Origin: Hydrogenophaga sp. PBL-H3
GTDB lineage: Bacteria; Pseudomonadota; Gammaproteobacteria; Burkholderiales; Burkholderiaceae_C
Direction: 5' to 3'
Length of the DNA stretch: 64,000 nucleotides
Assembly: GCF_010104355.1 (NCBI RefSeq)
Contig: NZ_CP044973.1
Location: forward strand, 124,001-188,000
Below are positions 9,133-18,544 of the stretch, one piece after another (position 1 is the stretch's first letter; every line of letters begins with the position of its first letter). The notes beneath the pieces were generated by a model. The model saw only the letters and a list, made by a program, of their open reading frames with translations. It was not told the DNA's origin and searched no databases. A program made the position numbers and the translations under genes.

Positions 9133-10945
9133 GTTTGTCCTTCATCGCCGCCCCCGGGGTTGATCTATGGAGGCGACAACTATTCTGACGCGGGGGGAGT
9201 TCCTCCATCACATGCGTGAACACGCACAGCTCCAAGTATTTTCGGTGGACCAAACCGGAAGATGCATCGTTGCCCTCGATCAGCGCACGCCACTTCTTGT
9301 CGGTCAGCCAATCCAGTTCGACGACGCCGAAGCCGGCATCGGCGCGCACATGCTCCTTGTGGCTGGTGCGGAACTGGGTGATCCAGGCAATGGCGCGCAA
9401 CAGACTTTCATCGGGTGACGAGGACTTCAACAGCATTGCGTCCAGGCACTGGAAAAGCAAGGCGCGTTTGCTGCGGTATGGCTGCAGCATGAACGGGTAA
9501 TAGTTGTTCCCGGCGAACGCCATGTGCTCGTCGCAGCGCTCAATCCAGGTGGTTGGGTCATCGCCCAGGACGCCTCGCATCTTCTCGATCCGTTCGGGGT
9601 CGCTTCCATCGTCATCGAACGCGGTCAACACCTCGCGGAATTGGGCGATCAAGGCCTCGCCCTGCTCGACGTGCTCCAGCTGATATTCCTTCAGCCGCTC
9701 GCGCGCGACGTTGTGCATATTGCGGACCGAGCGGATGAAGATCTCTGCGATGTCGTCCACCGCCTTCTGCAACTGGGCGTGAATCAACAGGACGGCCAGC
9801 GCATAGCGTTTGATGGGCTTGAGGGCCATCATCTCGCGCACGTTCAAGGCCCGGGCTTCGAGCACGAATTGAGTGCGCTTGGACACGGGAACATCTTCAG
9901 GCTGGGGCAGGCCGTCGGCCAGCTTTCGCACCACCTCGATGTGCGTCAGAAAGCTCGCCACCTCACGCACATTGGGCTGCTTGGGTTCACGCTTGAGCTG
10001 CTCCCATTGGCTGCGGCCGGCGCGGGTGGTGAACAGATGGTCGATCTGCCCACGCTGCTTGTCATTGAGAGCGGACGCGATCCGGCGCTGAATCTCATCG
10101 TTGACTTTGGTTCTGACCCGGGCCGCGGCGCGGGACAAGGTGACGAAGCCGGGTAGCTCATAGCGGTGATGGAGCAACTCCTCCAGCAGCACGTTGATGA
10201 TGTCCGGTAGTTCCTGCTTGGTCTGGGCCGCCTTGACGGCTTGCTCCTCCAGCCAAGCCTGCCCTTCAACACCCAGAACACGCAGCCCCACGTATTCGCG
10301 CAGCAGGCGCTGATGGATCGACTTGCTGCCGGACTTGTCGTAGGTCTTCAGCGCATCGGGAGAGAAGGCTGGAATGCGCATCCGCTTGCAGATGTGCCGG
10401 ACGATGACCTCCGGCACATCAACCATCATGGCGAAGTAGCCCAGACGCTGCAGCACCTTGAGCTGGATGGTGAGCAGTGCCTGAGTGGTCACGCGCCGAT
10501 AGGCCTCGGCGATGAAGCGCCGCTCGTGCAAAGTTGGCGTGAACAGCGCGAGAAGGTCCTTCTCGACAACGTCGTCACGCAGCTGTGGATAGGCGGTTTC
10601 GTTGATGCTGCTCATCGGGCCAGATCCTTGATGGGGTCGGCTTCAAGCCGAATTCCAGTTGGATCGTGGCGCCAAGACTGCCCCCCTCAATCCGTTGATT
10701 GCGCCAGATGGTAGTCAAAAACGTCGTTATTGGCGACGGTCTCAGAGACGCTTTGATTGGCAAGCGTCCTTGGCCCCGGGGAGTGCAGGCGTTCGCCAAG
10801 ACCTGAATCCTTGCCATGATCTGTATGAAATGGAAGCGCTCAACGGTGTGGGCCTGACGCACCACTCGGCAGCCACGACCGCTGCCCTTTTTGCAGCCGC
10901 TGCGGGCCGACCGCATCCTGCTGGCGGAAGTGCGTTGTCTGTTCA

Positions 10946-11029
10946 GGGGTGATCTCAATTTCGGTGCAGAAAGCCAGGTTAGCCGGCGAGGGTTAACCCG
11001 GCTTTCTGCACCGAAATTGAGATCACCCC
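10946..11029. repeat. 84-bp near-perfect palindrome with Tn3-like GGGGT ends
   Basis: The left arm starts GGGGTGATCTCAATTTCG at 10946 and its exact inverse ends at 11029. The first 30 bp of each arm are identical, identity continues to 37 of 39 bp, and only 6 bp (10985-10990) separate the arms. Terminal GGGGT and a length near 38 bp resemble Tn3-family terminal repeats placed head to head with almost nothing between them. It lies between the tnpA start and the 3' end of the cargo operon. It may be a miniature Tn3-type element or a collapsed pair of ends; a simple terminator is unlikely because the stem is too long and no T-run follows. Confidence 0.6.
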
Positions 11030-11140
11030 AAACTTACGAGAGGTCCCAGAGATAGAGGTGTTTTCGACTTCGGTCGATCGCGTCCTCCGAGCAAGACTGC
11101 TGGAAGCCGCGCCAACGCTTACTGTCAGTTTTCAACGCAC

Positions 11141-12613
11141 TCACGGGGTGCCGAGCGTTTCGTGCATGCTTGGCAGCGCACGGCGAATCCGCATCGCGAT
11201 GAAGGGCGCGCCGACCTGATCGCCAAACGCGCCGTTCGTTGGCGGCCCGATGATCCGAAGCCCATCGTGCACACGACCGTCGGCGCCAATGGCGCGGCAC
11301 CCGGCATCCACCGCCAGGCCGACGCCGGTTGCGTCGACACTGACCAGTCCCTGGCGCAGCAACGCGGCGAGCACCGGGTTGTCTCTGGCGCCGGCAGCGG
11401 CGTCCAGGCCGGTGCAGTTGATCACGGCGTCGAAGGACGCGACCCGCTCGCTCGGTCCACCCCGGTCTTGCAGCACCACGCGGATGCAGCCGTCGGGTTC
11501 CTGGGCGACCGAGCGGATGCGCGTGGTCTGGAACACGACGCGTCCACGGGCCTCGGCTGCGCGCACCAAGGCCTCGTTCTGCGGCGGCGAGCGGAACCGG
11601 TACGCCTCCCACCAGGGGCGAAGGCGCTTTACAAATCGGATCTTTTCGCGCAGCGGCAGCGTCGGCCAGACCTGCCAGAAAACGTCGCGCAGTTCGTCGT
11701 AGGGTGTGTACCAGAGATCGCCGGTCGCTTCGATCTCGCGGATGCGCTCACGAAGGGCGCGCAACAAGCGGCGCAGCGTGGGCGGGTTGCCGGCCGCCAG
11801 AATGAACGGCGCGACCGGTCCTTCGACGCGGGCCAGCAATTCGCTCACGGAGATCTTGCGCTGCGTGGGGGAGGGGGGTCGCTGGGGTGACGGTCGAAGC
11901 CCTCGCCGGGACACCGCGGTGATCACACCCTCGTGGCCCGAACGGAGCAGGGTGGACAGGATGTCGAGCGCGGTGAGCCCGGTGCCCAGCACGAGCACCC
12001 GCGCGGACTTGGGGATGGCGCGCACGCGTTCAAGGTCGCTCGGCAGCGTGACCACCGCGGCACTGGCGCTCACGCGCGCGTCGAACTCGGCGGGCAAACG
12101 CGGCAAGGCATTGCCCGTGGCGACGATGAGCATGTCCGAGCTCAGCACCCGACCGCCCTGCGTTCGCACCTCCATCGTTCCACCGGCTGCCGATGCGTCA
12201 GTCACGACGTCCTGCAGGTGATGGATCGTGGAGCCGGTCGGCCACGCTGCATGGGCACGGACGGTGTCGGCGACGAAGGCGCCGAAGTCCTTGCGGCGCA
12301 TGAACAGGCTGCCACCCGGCGCGACAGCGCCGGGGTCTTGGTGCAGGAGGCCGCGCTCGGTGCACCAGCGGCTGAAGCTTTCAGGGTCCTCCGGATCGAC
12401 GAAGTGCTGGAACGTCGTGCCGTTCAAGCGGTGATCGGGATCGTCGGCCGAATGCGCCAGGCCGCCACCCACCTCGGGCCGTGGCTCGACGATGGTGATC
12501 GCCAGCGGCACGGGGCTGGTGCGGACGAGCTGCACCGCGGCACTGGCGCCGCTGAATCCACCGCCGATGATGGTGACGCACCGCGGCGGCAAGGTGTTGC
12601 TCGCGTTGTTCAC
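11141..12613 (-). CDS. FAD/NAD(P)-binding oxidoreductase (HpyO/PF13454-like)
   Basis: 490 residues from a GTG that overlaps the stop of the reductase gene (GTGA). The N-terminus has a dinucleotide-binding fold ('TIIGGGFSGASAAVQL'), a 'PRPEVGGGLAHS' segment, and a second Rossmann motif near residue 205 ('RVLVLGTGLTALDIL'), followed by 'VINCTGLD' and a C-terminal 'RIIGPPTNGAFGDQVG'. This is the layout of the FAD-NAD(P)-binding family that includes FAD-dependent urate hydroxylase-like proteins. It is the last gene of the leftward catabolic operon. Its substrate is unknown; it could hydroxylate or oxidise a pathway intermediate. Confidence 0.75.
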   Translation of the reverse strand: MNNASNTLPPRCVTIIGGGFSGASAAVQLVRTSPVPLAITIVEPRPEVGGGLAHSADDPDHRLNGTTFQHFVDPEDPESFSRWCTERGLLHQDPGAVAPGGSLFMRRKDFGAFVADTVRAHAAWPTGSTIHHLQDVVTDASAAGGTMEVRTQGGRVLSSDMLIVATGNALPRLPAEFDARVSASAAVVTLPSDLERVRAIPKSARVLVLGTGLTALDILSTLLRSGHEGVITAVSRRGLRPSPQRPPSPTQRKISVSELLARVEGPVAPFILAAGNPPTLRRLLRALRERIREIEATGDLWYTPYDELRDVFWQVWPTLPLREKIRFVKRLRPWWEAYRFRSPPQNEALVRAAEARGRVVFQTTRIRSVAQEPDGCIRVVLQDRGGPSERVASFDAVINCTGLDAAAGARDNPVLAALLRQGLVSVDATGVGLAVDAGCRAIGADGRVHDGLRIIGPPTNGAFGDQVGAPFIAMRIRRALPSMHETLGTP

Positions 12614-13584
12614 AGATCGAGCACCAGCATGGCCGACTTCGCGCGCGACACGCAGACCATCATTGATCGACCTTCATCGCGCTCTTCATCCGACAGCACG
12701 TAGTCGAGATGCTCGATCTCGCCGTCGCACACCGTGCACTCGCAACTCCTGCACACCCCGGCCCGGCAGGCGAAAGGCACCGTCAGGCCGCTCTCTTCGA
12801 GAACCTCCAGAATGCTCTTATCCCGCGGCACCGACAGCGACAGGCCGCTCTTGCGCAGCTGCAGTTCGAACCCGCCGGCAGGCGCTGCGGCACGGGCCGA
12901 TTCGACCGGCGCGCTGAAGTATTCGAAGTGCACCCGTGAGGACGCAAGGTGCGCCGAATGGATTTGCACCGCGCCGATCAGCGGTTGCGGGCCGCAGCAG
13001 TACACGTGCTCGTCCTCCCCCACTGCGGCGAGCACCTCGCGCACGTCGAGCACGCCGCCGTGCAGATCGTCAAAGTGGAAGCGCACGCGCTCGCCGTAAG
13101 CTTGCAGCGTTTCATAGAACGCGGCGCGTTGGCCGTTTCGCGCGGCATAGACCAGCCGCCAGTGCCGGCCCTGGGCTTTGCACCAGTGGATCATCGCCAT
13201 GATCGGCGTGATACCGATGCCACCGGCGACGAAGAGATAGCGACCCGCGGTCTGGTCGAGCGCGAAGTTGTTGCGCGGCGCGCCCACCGACAGCGTCATG
13301 GCGCACCGCACGGCCTGGTGCAGGTAAGACGATCCGCCCCGGCTGTTGGGCGCGCGCCCGACGCCGACCACGTAGCGATCACGCTCTCGCCAGTCGTTGG
13401 TCAGCGAGTAGTGGCGCACGAGCCCGTTGGGCAGGCTCACCTCCAGGTGGGCGCCCGGTTCGAACGGCGGCAACGGCGAGCGGTCTGTAGCGCGCAGTTC
13501 GATCAGGACCACGTCACGCGCTTCGGCCTGGACGTCCGTGACTTCCAGCGACAGGCGCTCGTGAGAAGAAGATGACATGGCCAT
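12610..13584 (-). CDS. Phthalate dioxygenase reductase/VanB-type electron transfer protein
   Basis: About 324 residues. Domain order is FMN-binding ('EVSLPNGLVRHYSLTN'), NAD-binding ('LFVAGGIGITPIMAMIHW', 'YCCGPQPLI') and a C-terminal plant-type 2Fe-2S ferredoxin ('CRAGVCRSCECTVCDG' with a later 'MMVCVSRA' cysteine). This order defines the PDR/VanB class, which passes electrons from NAD(P)H to a Rieske oxygenase. The partner is almost certainly the dioxygenase alpha/beta pair at the head of the operon. The start at 13584 lies 2 bases after the dctM stop; a second ATG at 13578 is possible. Confidence 0.88.
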   Translation of the reverse strand: MAMSSSSHERLSLEVTDVQAEARDVVLIELRATDRSPLPPFEPGAHLEVSLPNGLVRHYSLTNDWRERDRYVVGVGRAPNSRGGSSYLHQAVRCAMTLSVGAPRNNFALDQTAGRYLFVAGGIGITPIMAMIHWCKAQGRHWRLVYAARNGQRAAFYETLQAYGERVRFHFDDLHGGVLDVREVLAAVGEDEHVYCCGPQPLIGAVQIHSAHLASSRVHFEYFSAPVESARAAAPAGGFELQLRKSGLSLSVPRDKSILEVLEESGLTVPFACRAGVCRSCECTVCDGEIEHLDYVLSDEERDEGRSMMVCVSRAKSAMLVLDL

Positions 13585-13586
13585 CT

Positions 13587-14879
13587 CTACTTCACGAAGC
13601 TCGGCAACCAGGTCGCGAGCTGTGGAAACACGAGCAGGATCAGCGGCAACAGGCACAGCACCACGACGAAGGGCATCACTCCGCGGAACAGGGCGGTGGT
13701 CTTCACCTGCGGCAGTAGGTTGCGCACCACGAAGATGTTCATGCCCACGGGCGGGCTGACCATCCCCAGCATCACGACGCTGACGATGATGACGCCGAAC
13801 CAGACCGGATCAAAACCGAGCTTGACGATCAGCGGAAAGAACACGGGCACGGTCAGCAGGATCATGGACACCTCCTCCATGGCCGCGCCCAGCACGATGT
13901 AGATCGCCAGGATCGTGAGCATGGCCGTGAGCGGCGAGACGCCTGTTGCCGTGACGATGTCGACGAGGTCCGAGGGCAGGGACGTGTAGTTGATGAAGTT
14001 GGCAAAGATCAGCGCACCGATCAGCAGCATGAACATCATGGCCGTGGTGCGGGCACTTTCCGTCACCACCTCGACCAGCACCGACCAGCTCAGGACACGC
14101 CGGGACAGGGCCAGGATCAGGCCACCGGTGGCACCAATGGCCGCGCCCTCGGTGGCCGTGAACAAGCCGCCGTAGATGCCGCCCATGACGACCAGGAACA
14201 GCACCATCACAGGCCACACCTTGTAGGCCGCTTTCAGGCGCTCAGGCCAGCTGGAGCGCGCACCGGACGGGCACGCCGCCGGATTGAAACGGCTGGTGAC
14301 ATAGATCGCGATGCAGAACAGAACCACCGCGAGCAACCCCGGCAACAGGCCGGCCGCGAACAGCTTGCCGATGCTGGTTTCGGTCATGATGCCGTACAGC
14401 ACCATGATGACCGACGGGGGAATCAGGATGCCCAAGGTGCCCCCCGCGGCAATCGTTCCGGCGGCCATGCTGTCTTGGTAGTTGAATTTCATCATCGGCT
14501 GGTAGGCGACGCGCGCGAAGGTGGCCGAGGTGGCCACCGACGAGCCGCAGATGGCGCCAAACCCGGCGCAGGCGGCCACGGTCGACATGGCCAGCCCACC
14601 ACGCAGATGGCCCAGGAACGCATAGGCTGCGTCGAACAACTCCTCCGTCAGCCGGGCGCGCGAGACCAGATTGCCCATCAGGATGAACAGCGGAATGACC
14701 GACAGCGCGTACTGCATGCCGGTTTCGTACGCCAGCTGCGCGACCATCGCGCTGGACGCCGCGAAGTTCACTTTGTAGGCGAATCCGACAAAGCCCACGA
14801 GCCCCATGGCGAATGCGAGCGGCACCCGAAGGAACGCCAGTGCCAGGAAAATACCCAGCCCCATCAGACCTTCAAACAT
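13587..14879 (-). CDS. dctM: TRAP transporter large permease (DctM)
   Basis: 430 residues with about twelve hydrophobic segments and the DctM signatures 'FGAICGSSVATSATFARVAYQPMM', 'GTLGILIPPSVIMVLYG' and 'GMVSPPVGMNIFVV'. It forms the membrane core of a tripartite ATP-independent periplasmic transporter driven by sodium or proton gradients. It overlaps dctQ by 8 bases and is followed closely by the oxygenase reductase gene. Substrate is probably the organic acid degraded by the operon or a degradation product (inference). Confidence 0.92.
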   Translation of the reverse strand: MFEGLMGLGIFLALAFLRVPLAFAMGLVGFVGFAYKVNFAASSAMVAQLAYETGMQYALSVIPLFILMGNLVSRARLTEELFDAAYAFLGHLRGGLAMSTVAACAGFGAICGSSVATSATFARVAYQPMMKFNYQDSMAAGTIAAGGTLGILIPPSVIMVLYGIMTETSIGKLFAAGLLPGLLAVVLFCIAIYVTSRFNPAACPSGARSSWPERLKAAYKVWPVMVLFLVVMGGIYGGLFTATEGAAIGATGGLILALSRRVLSWSVLVEVVTESARTTAMMFMLLIGALIFANFINYTSLPSDLVDIVTATGVSPLTAMLTILAIYIVLGAAMEEVSMILLTVPVFFPLIVKLGFDPVWFGVIIVSVVMLGMVSPPVGMNIFVVRNLLPQVKTTALFRGVMPFVVVLCLLPLILLVFPQLATWLPSFVK

Positions 14880-15456
14880 AGCTCACTCCTTCGCTGTCGC
14901 TTGAGTCTTCGGCGTCCGAGAACGCATTGGCCAAAGCGGCGACCGCCGACAGCATCAAGAGCACGCTCAGGCCATAGGCGACGGGATAGACCACGATGCC
15001 CAGCGTCGCCGTCGTCTCGCCGGCTGCACGGATGTTCTCGGCTTGCAGCCACATCCTGTAGCCCAGAAAGCCGCAGCAGAGGGCGACCATCACGGCAACG
15101 ATGACGCGCTGCACGGTTCGAAGCCACCGGGATTTGAACAAGCCATCGAGCAGATCGATCGTCACGTGCTCTCGCCTGAGCGTGACCTGCGGCAAGGCCA
15201 TGAAGATGAGCGATGCGAGCAGCAACTCCGTGATCTCCAGCGCACCCGGCACGGGTTTCGACAGGAAGTAGCGCCCGATGACGTCCGCCGTCGTCAGCGC
15301 CATGATCGTGAGCAGGGTCACGGTCACGATCACGGACGTCAGCGAGGCAGCGGCTTGGGCGAAGCGCTGCGCGCTCAGGCCGGACGGGCGAGCGGCGTTG
15401 CCGTCACTGCGCGCAGCGGACGCTGCGCGCAGGAGGGTGGTTGAGGTGGTGCTCAT
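14872..15456 (-). CDS. dctQ: TRAP transporter small permease (DctQ)
   Basis: About 194 residues from ATG 15456 (MSTTSTTLLRAA). Four hydrophobic segments and the DctQ hallmark 'DVIGRYFLSKPVPGALEITELLLASLIFMALPQVTLRREHVTIDLL' (read in parts) identify the small membrane subunit. A charged N-terminal tail of about 40 residues precedes the first segment. It lies between the binding-protein gene (40 bases upstream) and dctM (overlapping). Confidence 0.9.
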   Translation of the reverse strand: MSTTSTTLLRAASAARSDGNAARPSGLSAQRFAQAAASLTSVIVTVTLLTIMALTTADVIGRYFLSKPVPGALEITELLLASLIFMALPQVTLRREHVTIDLLDGLFKSRWLRTVQRVIVAVMVALCCGFLGYRMWLQAENIRAAGETTATLGIVVYPVAYGLSVLLMLSAVAALANAFSDAEDSSDSEGVSYV

Positions 15457-15496
15457 GGTGCATCTCGCGTCGGTCGATGGCGTCTGTTTCAACGGC

Positions 15497-16516
15497 CTAC
15501 TTGCGCGATTCCGCGGCGATCTCATCCCGCATCTCCTTCAGGACTGCGGCGCCATCCACGTTCTTCGCTTTGACCGAAGACGCCCAATCCGTCTCCAAGT
15601 GTTCGATCTTCTTTTTGATATCCGCAATCAGCGCGGGGGAGGCCGTGGTGACCTTGATGCCGGCCTGCTGCATCGCCGCGAGCCCTTTGGCGTCGGCCTC
15701 ATCCCAAGCCTTGCCCGCACGCCGCGCGAGCGGTTCGCCGAACAGGGCTTGCATGGCCGTCTGATCCGCCTTGGAGATCTGCGCCCACTTGGCCGGGTTC
15801 ATGATCACGGCGAAGCTCACGTTGTACAGCCCGCCCGGAACGCTCAAGGTGTCCGAGAACAGCGGGATCAGTTTCAGCGAAAACGCCGTTTCCCTCGGGA
15901 ACACGAAGCCATCGATGATGCCGCCCGACATCAGTTCGTAGACCTCGGGGGCCGCCTTCAACATGCCGGTGGCGCCCAAGGCCTTGAACACGTCGTTCAC
16001 CAGGCCGCCCCCGGTTCGGATCTTGAGGCCCCGCAGATCGTCGAGGGTTTTGATCGGGCGCTTCGTGTAGAGCTGGCCCGGGCCGTGGGTGGTGACCGCC
16101 AGGACTTTCACGCCCTTGTACTCATCGGCCTTCCCGAAGTATTTGTCGTAGACCCGTTGATACGCCACCGACGTGGCCTCGGCTGTGTCGCCGAGAAACG
16201 GAAACTCGGCGACCTTGGCGAGCTGAAAGCGGCCCGGCGTGTAGCCCTCGACAATGAGCGCCAGGTCGGCCACGCCGTCCTTGATGGCGTCAAACGTCTG
16301 GGGCGCCGCCACAACGGCTTTGGGCAGCACGTTGCACTTCACCCGTCCGGACGTCACCGTGTTGATGTCCGCGCACAGCGGCAGGATGATCCCCGCCGCG
16401 GTGACATGGGTCTGCGGCAACCAGAGATTGGTATTGAGCGTGACCTGCGCGAAGGCGGGAGCCGCCACCGCCGCCGCCACACACATCAGCATCTTCACCG
16501 TCTTCATCGTGTTCAT
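15497..16516 (-). CDS. dctP: TRAP transporter substrate-binding protein (DctP)
   Basis: About 339 residues from ATG 16516 (MNTMKTVKMLMC), chosen because GGAGACAAAC precedes it and a signal peptide ending 'APAFAQ' follows directly. The mature protein has DctP-family features: 'GLKIRTGGGLVNDVFKALGATGML', 'VYELMSGGIIDGFVFPRE' and a C-terminal helix region. The conserved arginine in 'LKIRTGG' usually binds the carboxylate of the ligand, pointing to an organic acid. It is the first transporter gene in the operon. Confidence 0.9.
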   Translation of the reverse strand: MNTMKTVKMLMCVAAAVAAPAFAQVTLNTNLWLPQTHVTAAGIILPLCADINTVTSGRVKCNVLPKAVVAAPQTFDAIKDGVADLALIVEGYTPGRFQLAKVAEFPFLGDTAEATSVAYQRVYDKYFGKADEYKGVKVLAVTTHGPGQLYTKRPIKTLDDLRGLKIRTGGGLVNDVFKALGATGMLKAAPEVYELMSGGIIDGFVFPRETAFSLKLIPLFSDTLSVPGGLYNVSFAVIMNPAKWAQISKADQTAMQALFGEPLARRAGKAWDEADAKGLAAMQQAGIKVTTASPALIADIKKKIEHLETDWASSVKAKNVDGAAVLKEMRDEIAAESRK

Positions 16517-16593
16517 GTTTGTCTCCATGGCGAGGCGCTCCAGCTTCGTGGGCGGCCTGGCGGTTAAGTTGATTTCCGACGCGACCTTCTTCC

Positions 16594-17610
16594 TCACGCA
16601 GCCATGCGGGCCTTCTCACCCAGTTTTTTGGCTTCCGCGACCACGATGTCTTCCTGCGCATTGACGACTTTCATTTCACCGAGGCGCAGAACAAGATCGC
16701 GAGCGTCGCAGCCGTACTCCGCTGCCGCGTGTCGCACGGGCAGGATGTAGCCGCCGTAGACGTTGGCGTAGCCCATCAGGATCGAGTCGTTGTCGATCAC
16801 CGGCATGGGGTGCGGTGCCACCTGGTCACCGAACACCTTGGCCGCGTCCAGAATGCCGAACAGGTCGGTGCGCAAGGTATGACCGGCGCGCTGGAGCGCG
16901 GCGACAACCACTTCCGTCTGCGCGTTCCCGGCGCCGCCACCGAAGCCCTTCAAGCTGCCATCGATGAAGGTGGCGCCTTCGTCGATGGCCGCGAGGATGT
17001 TGCCGATGGCCAGGCCCAGGTTGTTGTGCGGATGGAAGCCGATCGGGATCTTGACGGCCTTGCGGACCGCGGCGATCCGGCGCGCCACTTCGCTGGGCAC
17101 CAGGTGGCCTTGCGATTCGGCCAGGTTGATGTACTGCGCGCCGTACGACTCCATCTTCGCGGCCTCTTCGGCCAGGCGTTCGGGTGTCGTCATGCCGATC
17201 GACACCAGGTACCCGACCGTGAAAAAGCCCAGGTCGTTCGACCGCCGGATGTGCTGTTCCGTCACGTTCGCTTCGGTGCAGTGCGATGCCACGCGAGCGA
17301 CCTTCACGCCCAGTTCGGCGCACATCTCCAGATCGCCGAAGGTGCCAAAGCCTGGAATCATGATGACCCCGATCCTGGCGTTCTTGGCGGCCGACACCGC
17401 GGCGGCCACGAGTTCGCGGTCGGAGGCCGGCGACTGGCCGACGTGCAGGCAGCTGCCGCCCAGGCCATCGCCATGTCCGACCTCGATGATGTCGACGCCG
17501 GCCGCGTCCAGGGCGGCGGTGGTCCTGGCCACGATTTCAGGTGTGAACTGATGGCGGTAGGTGTGGTTGCCATCCCGAAGGGTCACGTCGACGAGTGAAA
17601 TATTTGCCAT
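16594..17610 (-). CDS. dmpG: 4-hydroxy-2-oxovalerate aldolase
   Basis: 338 residues, full length. It begins 'MANISLVDVTLRDGNHTYRH', the DRE-TIM metallolyase active-site strand, and contains 'GFHPHNNLGLAIGN' with the two metal-binding histidines. It cleaves 4-hydroxy-2-oxovalerate to pyruvate and acetaldehyde, the last carbon-carbon cleavage of the meta pathway. The acetaldehyde dehydrogenase gene lies 18 bases upstream; in this family the two proteins form a channeling complex. Both DmpG/BphI-type and MhpE-type names would fit. Confidence 0.92.
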   Translation of the reverse strand: MANISLVDVTLRDGNHTYRHQFTPEIVARTTAALDAAGVDIIEVGHGDGLGGSCLHVGQSPASDRELVAAAVSAAKNARIGVIMIPGFGTFGDLEMCAELGVKVARVASHCTEANVTEQHIRRSNDLGFFTVGYLVSIGMTTPERLAEEAAKMESYGAQYINLAESQGHLVPSEVARRIAAVRKAVKIPIGFHPHNNLGLAIGNILAAIDEGATFIDGSLKGFGGGAGNAQTEVVVAALQRAGHTLRTDLFGILDAAKVFGDQVAPHPMPVIDNDSILMGYANVYGGYILPVRHAAAEYGCDARDLVLRLGEMKVVNAQEDIVVAEAKKLGEKARMAA

Positions 17611-17628
17611 GGTGTTGTGCTCCGTTGG

Positions 17629-18522
17629 TCAGTGCTGGGCGCTGGCGGCGTACCGTTCCAGGATCGCGACCGCAGCGGCGTTGATGATGTCGAGGTTGCC
17701 CGCGTACGTCGGCAGGTAGTCACCCGCGCCGGTGATCTCGACGCTGACCATGAAGTGGTCTCCGCGACGAAAGGGCGGCACGGTCACCTGGTAGCCGGGC
17801 ACGTAGGCACGCACCCGTTCGGCCATCTCCATCACCGAATCGCGCACGGCCACTTCGTCCACCTCGTCGTCGAACTGGACATAGACGGTGTTGCGCATGC
17901 TGATGGGCGGCTCGGCCGGATTGAAGATGACCATGGCCTTGCCTTGCCGGGCGCCACCCACCTGCACGATGGCCTTCTCGGTCGTGGTCTTGAACTCTTC
18001 GATGTTCTGCCGCGCAGCAAGACCCGCGCCGTTGCTCGCGATGGTGGCGATGATCTCCGCGTACTTCACCGGGGCCACGCGGCTGAAGCCGAACACCAGC
18101 GGGATCGTCGCTTGCGCCGCGCACGAGATCAGGTTGACGTTGGGCTCGTCCATGGCCGTTTCGATGTTGACGCACGGCACAACACTGGGGCCGAGTTTCG
18201 CGGGCGTCAAGTCGACGATACGAAGGCCTGCCTTGCGCAGCCGGGGTGCATGCTCGAGATGGGCACGGGCTCCGGTGGCATCCAGCACCACGTCGATGTC
18301 ACCGCATTCCAGAATGCCGTCAGCACCCGCGGCCGACGTGTCGATCCCCAGCTCTCTGGCGCGCGCCAACCCATCGGATTGGGGGTCGATGCCGGCCACC
18401 ATGCGAAGGTTGAGCGAGGGGCTGCGCCGGACCTTGTAGATCAGGTCGGTGCCGATGTTCCCGGAGCCGAGGATGCCGATGTTCAGCCGGTCCTTGGTGG
18501 GCGATTTCTGTGTGTTCATCAT
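17629..18522 (-). CDS. dmpF: Acetaldehyde dehydrogenase (acylating)
   Basis: About 297 residues from ATG 18522, which follows GGAGACAACC. A Rossmann motif 'NIGILGSGNIGTDLIYKVRR' opens the protein and the catalytic cysteine lies in 'LISCAAQATIPLVF', close to the family consensus TCGGQATIP. It converts acetaldehyde plus CoA and NAD+ to acetyl-CoA. It sits directly before its partner aldolase, completing the end of a meta-cleavage pathway. Confidence 0.92.
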   Translation of the reverse strand: MMNTQKSPTKDRLNIGILGSGNIGTDLIYKVRRSPSLNLRMVAGIDPQSDGLARARELGIDTSAAGADGILECGDIDVVLDATGARAHLEHAPRLRKAGLRIVDLTPAKLGPSVVPCVNIETAMDEPNVNLISCAAQATIPLVFGFSRVAPVKYAEIIATIASNGAGLAARQNIEEFKTTTEKAIVQVGGARQGKAMVIFNPAEPPISMRNTVYVQFDDEVDEVAVRDSVMEMAERVRAYVPGYQVTVPPFRRGDHFMVSVEITGAGDYLPTYAGNLDIINAAAVAILERYAASAQH

Positions 18523-18544
18523 GGTTGTCTCCTTCTTTCTCTGC

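Larger units (their letters stand above)
7542..9197 (-). mobile_element. IS3-family insertion sequence inside tnpA
   Basis: 1656 bp flanked by direct repeats AGTTC at 7537-7541 and 9198-9202. The ends are imperfect inverted repeats sharing TAGTTGTCGCCT and a more distal GTCA. The left border is supported by a second, truncated copy whose similarity runs to the same base (36145). It encodes orfA and orfB in overlapping frames. The 5-bp duplication is longer than the 3-4 bp usual for IS3-family members. Confidence 0.8.
5994..10615 (-). pseudogene. tnpA: Tn3-family transposase TnpA, interrupted by an IS3-family element
   Basis: The N-terminal part (10615 down to 9203) starts MSSINETAYPQLRDDVVEKD and carries the DUF4158-like N-terminal domain; the C-terminal part (7536 down to 5994) carries the DDE catalytic half, including 'SADGTKWNVYEQNL', 'ESDIQPDTVHGDTQAQ' and 'GGEGIIAEN'. 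Between them sits a 1656-bp IS flanked by AGTTC. Removing the IS and one AGTTC copy joins the frames as 'VMEELKSGDLYV' and gives 987 codons including the stop, the usual size for Tn3-family transposases. The gene as it stands cannot make intact transposase. The promoter lies beyond 10615, next to a long palindrome. Confidence 0.9.

Noticed and set aside
10616-10945. Possible gene between tnpA and the palindrome
   Set aside because: Open frames here are short, on both strands, without ribosome-binding sites or similarity; probably the tnpA promoter region.
15278-16567. 429-codon plus-strand frame opposite the TRAP genes
   Set aside because: Antisense to dctP and dctQ, which have clear family signatures and ribosome-binding sites.
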